5,277 nucleotides of DNA from assembly GCA_030627155.1 (NCBI GenBank), contig DAOUSP010000104.1, positions 1-5,277 of the forward strand, written 5' to 3'. Each line of letters opens with the position of its first letter. Positions within the stretch are counted from its first letter, which is position 1. The DNA is from Candidatus Aminicenantota bacterium (lineage in GTDB: Bacteria; Acidobacteriota; Aminicenantia; Aminicenantales; Aminicenantaceae). This document shows positions 1-5,277 of the stretch, piece by piece. Both the position numbers and the translations under genes were made by a program. The notes below the pieces were generated by a model, which worked only from the letters and a program-made list of their open reading frames with translations, had not been told where the DNA came from and made no database searches.

Positions 1-748
1 AATTTTCTTTAAATTGAATATTTACATATTCACGTAGAAGCCCCCTTTTTTGGAATGACAATTCAACGTTTCCCCCTTTTTTCTTCTTATAATTTACTCT
101 TCCGTTACATTTTCCCATTGCAACATGGTTTAAAATGAGGGCTTTACTTGAAAAACTACTGACTATGCCGATTCCTTCTCTTGTTTTACTAAAAACCCCT
201 TTACCACTGATCTCGCCTCCCCATTCGAATGGCAGTCTCAAGAGCTTTGCGATCAATCCTGATTCTACTTTAAAAGAACTGTTAATCTTAAACACAGGAT
301 CGGAAATGTCCCACACAGTACCTTGGGCTTTTAGAAATCTTTCAGCCCCAACGAACCTGAACTTTTTTATATGAATTTCTCTTTCATCCCCCTCTATAAA
401 AAGACTTACCTGCCCTCTAACAGGAGGCATCTCAGAGTTCAAAGAAAATAAATTCTCTTTGATTTCCGCTTCAAATACTAATCGATTTTTCCTTTGAGTA
501 AAAAGAGCATTGATGCCTTTGGACTGAATGCGTAGTTCTTTTCCCCAATAATAGATTTCCCCTTTTCTAATCAATGCCTTTCCTATTGAAATAGGAATCG
601 CCGTGCTTAATTCTATCTTTCCTTCTTTTTTGCTTGGCTGGGCATTGGGATAAATTCTTAATACAGGATGATCGATTAAAACGTTAAATGGTCTGTTTTG
701 TGTTAACAGAGACTTATAAGAGAATTTTAGCTTTACACTTTTGCAGAA
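1..748 (-). CDS. AsmA/TamB-like protein, continuation in the shifted frame, cut by the window edge
   Basis: From about 748 down to base 1 the alternative minus-strand frame has no stop for about 249 codons, which chance would hardly give in DNA this AT-rich. Its translation picks up where the preceding piece ends: SVKLKFSYKSLL, then RPFNVLIDHPVLRIYPN, the usual early AsmA pattern of a strand, a conserved leucine pair and a 'P.l.i' strand. Further on lie short alternating beta strands with polar turns, for example KALIRKGEIYYWGKELRIQ, QVSLFIEGDEREIHIKKF and LPFEWGGEISGKGVFSKT. This is the repetitive beta-groove pattern of AsmA/TamB/YhdP bridge-like proteins. It has no convincing start codon of its own and is best read as the same gene. 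The total length is unknown; the family usually runs from about 600 to over 1200 residues, so much is missing to the left. Assignment rests on pattern only, without strong signature residues. Confidence 0.62.
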
Positions 749-960
749 AAAAAAGGATGCAGTGATTTGGTTCTTAGTTCTTCTATAATTAAGCCAGGAG
801 GAAAAATCGTAAAATGGAGACGATTAAAATCAAAATTCGATTGAATTTTTGCCTTTAGCTGGCGAAGAAACATATTCTTCAGAAAAGCCCCTCCTCCAAA
901 TAATATGGCAAGAATTACAAAAATAGTAACAAGCGATTTAAGGCGACGACTGAACTTCAT
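733..960 (-). CDS. AsmA/TamB-like protein, N-terminal piece before a frameshift
   Basis: The first 75 codons of what appears to be a long AsmA/TamB-like envelope protein. After the basic MKFSRRLK comes one membrane segment at about residues 9-28 (VTIFVILAILFGGGAF). Then FLRQLKAKIQSNFDFNRLHF and FPPGLIIEELRT follow the familiar AsmA opening: signal anchor, amphipathic segment, then the first strands leading to a PFFSA motif. Such proteins are anchored in the inner membrane and extend into the periplasm, where the family is linked to lipid transport and outer-membrane assembly. The frame stops at 733 just after HPFFSAKV, while the coding signal continues in the next frame. The ATG at 960 has only a weak purine-rich site (AAAG) upstream. 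It starts 43 bases after the transaldolase stop with no obvious terminator between, so it may be cotranscribed. Confidence 0.68.
   Translation of the reverse strand: MKFSRRLKSLVTIFVILAILFGGGAFLKNMFLRQLKAKIQSNFDFNRLHFTIFPPGLIIEELRTKSLHPFFSAKV
739..754 (-). other. Apparent frameshift site (T8 and A4 tracts) in the AsmA-like gene
   Basis: In the sense strand this stretch holds T8 (754-747), CTGC and A4 (742-739). The reading frame must move back by one base here, as if one base were missing. An extra T in T8 gives HPFFFCKSVKLKF; an extra A in A4 gives HPFFSAKSVKLKF, which looks more like the family. The T tract also contains T-TTT-TTT in the zero frame, a slippery heptamer for -1 ribosomal slippage. 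Confidence 0.6.
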
Positions 961-1003
961 GTTTTATTCTTTAAAGATAAATAATACTTTCCGATTAAAC
1001 CTT

Positions 1004-1651
1004 TTAACGGCGCTTGACTTTTCCCCAATCTTTAAGGAATCTTTCCATTCCGATATCTGTAAGAGGATGTTTAATGATTTTTTCTAAAACTCCAAAAGGT
1101 ACTGTGGCAATATCTGCTCCCATTAAGGCAGACTCAACAAAATGAAGCGGATGCCGGATGCTTGCCACAATCAACTCTGTTTCAAAGCCATAATTATCAA
1201 ATATTGTCAGGATCTGATCTACCAAATCCATCCCATCGTGAGAAATATCATCCAATCTTCCAACAAATGGGCTGACATATTTCGCTCCAGCTTTAGCTGC
1301 CAGCAGCGCCTGAAGAGGTGAAAAGATTAATGTTGTGTTTACATGAATGCCTTCTGAAGAAAGTACTTTGATAGCCCTCAACCCTTCTAAACAAATGGGG
1401 ATTTTTACAACAATATTGTCTGCAAGCTTTGCCAAGCCCTTAGCTTCTGTTATTATATCTTTAGCTTTAGTCGATACACACTCGACACTCACTGGGCCGG
1501 CGACAACCCGGCAAATCTCTTTAACCAAGTCTTCAAATGGGATGTTTTCCATGGATATCAAGGATGGATTTGTTGTCACGCCATCCAGTATCCCCCAATT
1601 TGCAGCTTCTTTTATCTGTTGCAGATTCGCGGTATCCAAGAAAATTTTCAT
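1004..1651 (-). CDS. Transaldolase of the small FSA/TalC (MipB) family
   Basis: A 215-residue single-domain TIM-barrel enzyme, the usual length for the small transaldolase / fructose-6-phosphate aldolase family. Transaldolases move a dihydroxyacetone unit between sugar phosphates in the non-oxidative pentose phosphate pathway, through a Schiff base. Visible marks are MKIFLDTA at the start with Asp6, DGVTTNPSL (23-31), the Schiff-base lysine Lys83 in NIVVKIP, NTTLIFSPLQALLAAKAGA (105-123), YVSPFVGRLDD (125-135) and ASIRHP (163-168). Two positions separate the activities: Glu57 in VSVEC, where E. coli FsaA has Gln59, and Phe129 in SPFVGR, where FsaA has Tyr131. Both match transaldolase B-type active sites, so I infer transaldolase rather than fructose-6-phosphate aldolase activity. 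Automatic annotation may label it fsa. The start is ATG at 1651, fixed by a strong ribosome binding site. It probably has its own promoter after the FAH gene, and is followed 43 bases later by the AsmA-like gene. Confidence 0.94.
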   Translation of the reverse strand: MKIFLDTANLQQIKEAANWGILDGVTTNPSLISMENIPFEDLVKEICRVVAGPVSVECVSTKAKDIITEAKGLAKLADNIVVKIPICLEGLRAIKVLSSEGIHVNTTLIFSPLQALLAAKAGAKYVSPFVGRLDDISHDGMDLVDQILTIFDNYGFETELIVASIRHPLHFVESALMGADIATVPFGVLEKIIKHPLTDIGMERFLKDWGKVKRR

Positions 1652-1654
1652 TTT

Positions 1655-1661
1655 CACCTCC
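1655..1661 (-). promoter_or_regulatory. Strong ribosome binding site deciding the transaldolase start
   Basis: GGAGGTG, a near-perfect Shine-Dalgarno sequence, places GGAGG 5 bases before the ATG at 1651. An in-frame TTG at 1663 would add MEVK but overlaps this site, so it is not the start. Confidence 0.85.
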
Positions 1662-1718
1662 AAGGTATCATTTTTTCATTTTATTTTTATGTCAGGTTTA
1701 TTATTTTTTAATCTATCT

Positions 1719-1746
1719 ATTATAACTTAACAAGCCAGATAAACAA
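1719..1746 (-). promoter_or_regulatory. Probable sigma70-type promoter for the transaldolase gene
   Basis: On the minus strand, TTGTTT (1746-1741) and a perfect TATAAT (1724-1719) are separated by 16 bases. Transcription would start near 1711, leaving about 60 bases of leader before the ATG at 1651. It sits in the 85-base gap between the FAH and transaldolase genes, the largest gap in the window. The surroundings are very AT-rich, so chance matches are possible, but the full -10 match at a sensible position favours a real site. Confidence 0.5.
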
Positions 1747-1748
1747 TA

Positions 1749-2516
1749 TTACCGTTTTATTTTCATAACGGTATTGGAAAGAGTCCCTATTCCTTCAATC
1801 TGAATATCGACCCTATCGCCAGGAAGCATCGGACCTATTCCTGCTGGAGTACCTGTAGCTATGACATCTCCAGGATTCAATGTCATAATATTTGAAATGA
1901 ACTGCACTAAATATGGAATAGGAAAAATTAAATTTTTTGTGTAACCAGACTGCCGAAGCTTGCCATTTAGAAAAGTTTTTATCCTAACACAAGATGGGTC
2001 AATATCTGTAGCAATACACGGGCCAATAGCCGCAAACGTATCAAAAGATTTTGCTCGACTAAACTGCACATCTTTATTCTGGAGGTCGCGCGCAGTCACA
2101 TCGTTAAAACATGTGTAGCCCAGAATATAATCCTCTACTTTGTTTTTTTCGGATAGACAATAAGCTCTTTTTTTTATGATGAGGGCTAATTCCCCTTCAT
2201 AATCCACCCTTCTTGCCATCTTAGGATAGATAATCACATCATTGGGCCCCACAACTGCTGAAGGAGGTTTTAAAAAAATCAATGGTTCTTTAGGAAGAAG
2301 CCTGCCCATTTCTAAAGCATGGTCCTTATAATTTGCCCCTACGGCAACTATTTTAGATGGCATCACTGGGGGGAGAAGCATGACATCGCCAATTGGAATC
2401 CCTTTATTATGAACTTTAAACTTTTTAAATATCGAGCCTGAAATGGGGAAAAGGATTTCTTCTTTCAAAATTCCATAAGAAATCTTGTTATCGTGTTTAA
2501 AATGATAAATCTTCAA
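1749..2516 (-). CDS. Fumarylacetoacetate hydrolase (FAH) family protein
   Basis: A 255-residue enzyme of the FAH superfamily. Members are cytoplasmic, Mg- or Mn-dependent and act on 2-oxo-4-enol or acylpyruvate-type compounds: acylpyruvate hydrolases, the HpcE-type isomerase/decarboxylase, or oxaloacetate decarboxylase/tautomerase. The N-terminus MKIYHFKHDNKISYGIL is typical of the group. The catalytic domain shows GANYKDHALEMG (60-71), FLKP (81-84), VDYEGELALII with metal ligands Glu107 and Glu109, NDVTARDLQ with the third ligand Asp139, RAKSFDTF with Lys156, GPCI, NGKLRQ, and the signature LNPGDVIATGTPAGIG (213-228). Length fits the single-domain bacterial members. The gene begins with TTG, overlaps the lipoprotein gene by 20 bases and has its ribosome binding site there, so it is probably cotranscribed with hslVU. 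No other gene of an aromatic degradation pathway is nearby, so the substrate stays open; housekeeping oxaloacetate or acylpyruvate clearance is as likely as catabolism. Confidence 0.93.
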   Translation of the reverse strand: MKIYHFKHDNKISYGILKEEILFPISGSIFKKFKVHNKGIPIGDVMLLPPVMPSKIVAVGANYKDHALEMGRLLPKEPLIFLKPPSAVVGPNDVIIYPKMARRVDYEGELALIIKKRAYCLSEKNKVEDYILGYTCFNDVTARDLQNKDVQFSRAKSFDTFAAIGPCIATDIDPSCVRIKTFLNGKLRQSGYTKNLIFPIPYLVQFISNIMTLNPGDVIATGTPAGIGPMLPGDRVDIQIEGIGTLSNTVMKIKR

Positions 2517-3639
2517 ATTTGCCTTCCTTTATGATTTCAATTATTTCCTTAGATTTATTGCTTTCATTTCCACATACGTCCAGAGCAGTAATTGCATAAC
2601 AATAGCGAATATTCTTTTCAACCACTATATCATTATATACATTTTCTTTAACAGGATCAGGAGTCAACAGTATGTACTTATGCTCTTCTTCTTTTTTCCG
2701 CCAAATTCTATAACCCGCTAAATCTTTTTCTGAATTCGCATCCCAACTCAATGCAATATAATCCTCTCCGGCAATAGCGATAAGCCCCACAGGTGCATCA
2801 GGGGGAAAAACATCTTTTGCAAGTATTTCAATAATTTCAGAGTCATCGCTTTCATAAAATGGAGCAGAATCCGAAATTGTGGTTCGAATCATATAAAAAT
2901 AGGTAAAACCAAATTCAAATTTTTTATCTATAAAAGCCGTTTCCTTTATTACCTTGGGATTTATCCGGCTCATTCTTCCTCGACCTTCTGAACGGTAGAT
3001 ATTATAACCTTTTACAATGGGAATAGTAGATTCATTTGTACTTTTCTCCGACTCTTCCCATGTGATTTTGATGTGTTCCTCAAAGACAACTGCATTGGGA
3101 TTCATAGGAGGAGGTGGAAGTATTTTAGGCTGAATTACAAGCAATTCAGAAAATGCTGATAATCTTTTCCTGCCATCTTTTATTTTAAAACTGAATATCA
3201 GAGTCTCTGAAAGAACGTCCTCACCAGACAATTCATAGGTATAACGGCACTGGATTATATCCTTTTCTTCCTGGATTCTATAATGAGGAATATCTTCGTT
3301 TTTTATCAAGGCAAGAAGCTCAGCCTCTTTTTGGAATTCCTCAAGAGAAATTCTTGCCTCTTTTTTGGCAGGATTCTCATTTCTGGATTCTTCACTCTTT
3401 TTTTTCCAAAGCCAAATCTCAACTTCTGCAATCTCTGCCATCGGGCTTCCATCTGTATAAGTATTTGGAAGGCTCCATTCTAATATGACTTTATTGCCTC
3501 TTTGTATAGCATTACAGTCCTTGACTGGTTTGGGTATTTTTACAACAGGAGGCAAAATAGGCCCTTTTTTCCCGCAAAAGGATAAAAGCAGTAGAAAACA
3601 CAAAGAAACAGATATATATAGATAAGGAATTCTTTTCAT
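2497..3639 (-). CDS. Lipoprotein with three fibronectin type III-like domains
   Basis: A predicted exported lipoprotein of 380 residues whose function I do not recognise. The N-terminus MKRIPYLYIS is followed by a hydrophobic stretch and a lipobox LSFC with Cys22 as the lipid-modified residue; Phe just before the Cys is atypical, Gly, Ala or Ser being usual. The mature protein would start CGKKGPILPP and continue through a proline-rich linker. Three FN3-like beta domains follow at about 39-170, 175-272 and 279-370. They are marked by the core tryptophans W55, W194 and W299, by GYNIYRS and GYRIWRK strands, and by the PPDAPVGL entry to the third. The first domain carries a charged Lys/Glu-rich insert at about 78-117. 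C347 and C356 in the third could form a disulfide. FN3 repeats usually mediate protein or polysaccharide binding. The ATG overlaps the hslU stop by one base, suggesting translational coupling; no clear ribosome binding site is visible. Confidence 0.85.
   Translation of the reverse strand: MKRIPYLYISVSLCFLLLLSFCGKKGPILPPVVKIPKPVKDCNAIQRGNKVILEWSLPNTYTDGSPMAEIAEVEIWLWKKKSEESRNENPAKKEARISLEEFQKEAELLALIKNEDIPHYRIQEEKDIIQCRYTYELSGEDVLSETLIFSFKIKDGRKRLSAFSELLVIQPKILPPPPMNPNAVVFEEHIKITWEESEKSTNESTIPIVKGYNIYRSEGRGRMSRINPKVIKETAFIDKKFEFGFTYFYMIRTTISDSAPFYESDDSEIIEILAKDVFPPDAPVGLIAIAGEDYIALSWDANSEKDLAGYRIWRKKEEEHKYILLTPDPVKENVYNDIVVEKNIRYCYAITALDVCGNESNKSKEIIEIIKEGKFEDLSF
2522..2529 (-). promoter_or_regulatory. 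Ribosome binding site for the TTG start of the FAH-family gene
   Basis: AAGGAAGG lies 5 bases before the TTG at 2516, inside the lipoprotein gene. It supports this TTG as the true start. The next in-frame ATG is at residue 46, which would remove the conserved N-terminal part of the protein. Confidence 0.6.
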
Positions 3640-5030
3640 TAAAGAATGAAGCGACTCAGATCCTCGTCTTTGACGATGTCTTTAAGTTTATTTTGGACAT
3701 AATTTCTGTCAATTGTAATGTTTTTTTCTTTTATATTCGGAGCTTCAAAAGAAATCTCCTCCATGACTTTTTCCATTATGGTATATAATCGTCGGGCTCC
3801 TATGTTCTCATTGATTTCATTTACTTTTTCTGCAAGCTCTGCAATTTCCTCAATCGCATCCTCAGTAAAATCAATTATTATACCTTCTGTTTTTAATAGG
3901 GCTTTACATTGCTTTATCAAAGCATTCTCTGGTTCAGTTAATATCCTGATAAAATCCTTCTTGTTTAAGGATGTCAATTCCACCCGGATAGGGAATCTCC
4001 CCTGAAGCTCAGGAATAAGATCTGAAGGTTTTGATACATGGAAAGCTCCAGCCCCTATGAAGAGAATATGATCCGTTCGCGCAAGGCCATAGCGAGTATG
4101 AACTGTCGTGCCTTCGATAAAAGGAAGAAGGTCTCTCTGGACTCCTTCACGGCTTACATCTGGGCCATGGCCAGTTTCACGTCCGGAAATCTTATCCAAC
4201 TCATCCAAAAATATGATTCCTGAATGCTCCACTCTTTCAATAGCCAAGCGAGAAACCTGGTCCATGTCAATCAATCTTTGCTGCTCTTCATTAAGCAAAT
4301 ATTCTTGAGCTTCTTTAATCTTTACTTTCCTTCTTTTTGGCCTCCCCCCTAAAAATCCAGGAATGATTTCCTGGATTTGGATGCCGATTTCCTCGACACC
4401 AGAGTTGGAAAAAATCTCGAATGGAGAAGCCATTTTCTCTTTAATCTCGATTTCAACCATCCTCTCGTCCAGGAGCCCAGCACGCAGTTGCTGCCTTAAT
4501 TTTTCCTTTGTTTCAGAGAATCTGACGGTCTCTTCTTGTTCCAACGTACCCGGTTTTCTTCCTAAAGACGGAACGAGGATATCTAATATCCTTTCCTCAG
4601 CATTCCGCTCGGCCTTTTCCTTGATTGCTTCAGCTTTTTCCGATTTCACCATATCTACAGAAATGCGTACCAAATCTCTTATCATTGATTCCACATCGCG
4701 CCCCACATATCCAACTTCCGTGAATTTGCTGGCTTCGACTTTGAGAAAAGGTGAAGATGTCAGGCGAGCAAGTCTCCGAGAAATTTCTGTCTTTCCAACT
4801 CCTGTTGGACCTATCATCAATATGTTCTTTGGAACGATTTCATCAGCCAATTCTGGAGGAAGTCTTCGCCTGCGGTACCGGTTTCGAAGAGCTATGGCCA
4901 CTGCTTTTTTCGCAGCCTCCTGTCCAATGATATATTTATCCAACTCAGAGACAATCTCTTTAGGAGTCAGCTCTATTTCTTGAATCTGGCTCACAGGTTT
5001 CTCTAAATCTTGAGGTAAAACAATAGGCAT
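3639..5030 (-). CDS. hslU: ATP-dependent protease ATPase subunit HslU
   Basis: HslU (ClpY) is the AAA+ unfoldase that caps HslV, unfolds substrates with ATP and threads them into the protease chamber. The 463 residues show the full family pattern: SELDKYIIGQ near residue 28, Walker A GPTGVGKT at 74-81, pore loop GYVG at 107-110, and the inserted I domain at roughly 115-240. Walker B FLDELDK has its Asp-Glu at 276-277. Next come a sensor 1 region FIGAGAF, ELQGRFPIRVEL with the arginine finger at 345, and sensor 2 GARRLYTIMEKV at 411-422. The C-terminus EDLSRFIL is the canonical tail that docks into HslV pockets and activates it. About 19 residues precede the conserved LTPKEIVSELDK, versus only a few in E. 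coli; the start is supported by a GAGGAG site. The gene abuts hslV without spacing and overlaps the lipoprotein gene by one base (TAATG). All key residues are present, so it should be active. Confidence 0.98.
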   Translation of the reverse strand: MPIVLPQDLEKPVSQIQEIELTPKEIVSELDKYIIGQEAAKKAVAIALRNRYRRRRLPPELADEIVPKNILMIGPTGVGKTEISRRLARLTSSPFLKVEASKFTEVGYVGRDVESMIRDLVRISVDMVKSEKAEAIKEKAERNAEERILDILVPSLGRKPGTLEQEETVRFSETKEKLRQQLRAGLLDERMVEIEIKEKMASPFEIFSNSGVEEIGIQIQEIIPGFLGGRPKRRKVKIKEAQEYLLNEEQQRLIDMDQVSRLAIERVEHSGIIFLDELDKISGRETGHGPDVSREGVQRDLLPFIEGTTVHTRYGLARTDHILFIGAGAFHVSKPSDLIPELQGRFPIRVELTSLNKKDFIRILTEPENALIKQCKALLKTEGIIIDFTEDAIEEIAELAEKVNEINENIGARRLYTIMEKVMEEISFEAPNIKEKNITIDRNYVQNKLKDIVKDEDLSRFIL

Positions 5031-5277
5031 TTAAAGCTCCTCAACAATAATCTGGTCATTGGTGTAAATGCAAATATCCGAAGTTATTTTCAATGCCTCT
5101 AAAGCAATTTCTTTCGAAGATAATTCGGTATTCCGGATTAATGCCCGGGCCGCAGCTAATGCATATGGGCCTCCAGAGCCGATAGCGAGAATCCCGTCGT
5201 CTGGCTCGATAACATCTCCAGTTCCAGAAATCAAAAAAGAATGATCTTTATCAGCAACTATAAGAAGAGCTTCAAGT
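5031..5277 (-). CDS. hslV: ATP-dependent protease peptidase subunit HslV (C-terminal part)
   Basis: This is the C-terminal 81 residues of HslV (ClpQ), the proteolytic half of the HslUV protease. HslV forms a double hexameric ring in the cytoplasm and cuts unfolded proteins fed to it by HslU, using an N-terminal threonine. The fragment reads LEALLIVADKD at the window edge, then GDVIEPDDGILAIGSGGPYA, RALIRNTELSSKEIALEAL, DICIYTND and a terminal EEL. These match the family in order: the SGGPYA helix cap and the GDICIYTN strand are hallmark segments. HslV is normally about 175-180 residues, so roughly 95 residues lie beyond the right edge. They include the catalytic Thr1, so activity cannot be judged. 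The frame is open to the edge; a TTG at 5234 is internal and not a start. The stop codon touches the hslU start (TAAATG), and the end of the gene carries the hslU ribosome binding site. Confidence 0.96.
   Translation of the reverse strand, partial: LEALLIVADKDHSFLISGTGDVIEPDDGILAIGSGGPYALAAARALIRNTELSSKEIALEALKITSDICIYTNDQIIVEEL
5037..5042 (-). promoter_or_regulatory. Ribosome binding site of hslU inside the end of hslV
   Basis: GAGGAG reads 6 bases before the hslU ATG, within the last codons of hslV. It fixes the hslU start at 5030, although this gives a longer N-terminus than the E. coli protein. It also implies that ribosomes finishing hslV can pass directly to hslU. Confidence 0.75.

Noticed and set aside
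135..374. A 79-codon plus-strand open frame in the left part
   Set aside because: The minus strand is open over the whole stretch with an AsmA-like beta pattern. The plus frame shows no recognisable domain.
961..1003. Searched for a terminator between the transaldolase and AsmA-like genes
   Set aside because: No stem-loop with a T-run is visible, so read-through is likely.
983..1010. Possible promoter (TATTAT with GTTAAA about 16 bases upstream) before the AsmA-like gene
   Set aside because: The -35 match is only three of six bases in AT-rich DNA and overlaps the transaldolase stop, so it is too weak to call.
1347..1730. A 127-codon plus-strand open frame
   Set aside because: It is antisense to the transaldolase, whose family motifs and ribosome binding site are unmistakable.
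1664..1748. Searched the largest gap for a terminator, riboswitch or small RNA
   Set aside because: The gap is AT-rich without a stable inverted repeat. Apart from the promoter and ribosome binding site I see nothing.
3965..4060. HslU sensor 1 region reading FIGAGAF where E. coli has FIASGAF
   Set aside because: Small-residue swaps here fit normal family variation and all catalytic residues are kept. It is not a sign of loss of function.
4363..4983. A 206-codon open frame on the plus strand, opposite hslU
   Set aside because: It lies entirely antisense to a clearly conserved hslU and its translation is serine-rich low-quality sequence. It is a shadow of the real gene.
1..5277. Mobile elements, CRISPR arrays, tRNA or rRNA genes, defence systems
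   Set aside because: No direct or inverted repeats of the needed kind, no transposase or defence motifs, and almost every base is accounted for by the six minus-strand genes.

Overview
This window is a compact run of genes, all on the minus strand, from an AT-rich bacterium. Read in transcription order (high to low coordinates) it holds: the C-terminal half of hslV; hslU; a lipoprotein with fibronectin type III (FN3) repeats; a fumarylacetoacetate-hydrolase (FAH) family enzyme; a small transaldolase of the FSA/TalC family; and the start of a long AsmA/TamB-like envelope protein that runs off the left edge. The lipoprotein signal peptide and the AsmA/TamB-like protein point to a diderm (Gram-negative-type) cell. 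The phylum cannot be fixed from this sequence. A deep-branching lineage such as Aminicenantota/Acidobacteriota or a deltaproteobacterial-type group would fit, but that is only a guess.

Right part (about 2500-5277): hslV and hslU abut as TAA-ATG, hslU and the lipoprotein gene share one base (TAATG), and the lipoprotein and FAH genes overlap by 20 bases. These four genes look like one translationally coupled operon. HslV and HslU form the ATP-dependent, proteasome-like cytoplasmic protease. The lipoprotein would be exported and anchored in the envelope, and the FAH enzyme is cytoplasmic. The operon therefore mixes unrelated cell compartments, and nothing in the sequence shows a shared function.

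Middle part (1004-1748): an 85-base gap before the transaldolase gene carries a good sigma70-like promoter (TTGTTT, 16 bases, TATAAT) and a strong ribosome binding site. The transaldolase may therefore be transcribed independently of the operon. Its active-site residues (Glu57, Phe129) are those of a transaldolase rather than of fructose-6-phosphate aldolase.

Left part (1-960): the AsmA/TamB-like gene is interrupted early by an apparent one-base deletion near a T8/A4 tract (minus-strand sense). Past that point the other frame stays open for about 249 codons to the window edge. This is a sequencing error, a fresh mutation or a slippage site. No intergenic stretch exceeds 100 bases, and I see no RNA genes, mobile elements or CRISPR arrays. 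I did not find a convincing new multi-gene system. The most useful leads are the frameshift, the FN3 lipoprotein with an LptM-like mature N-terminus, and the transaldolase active-site signature.
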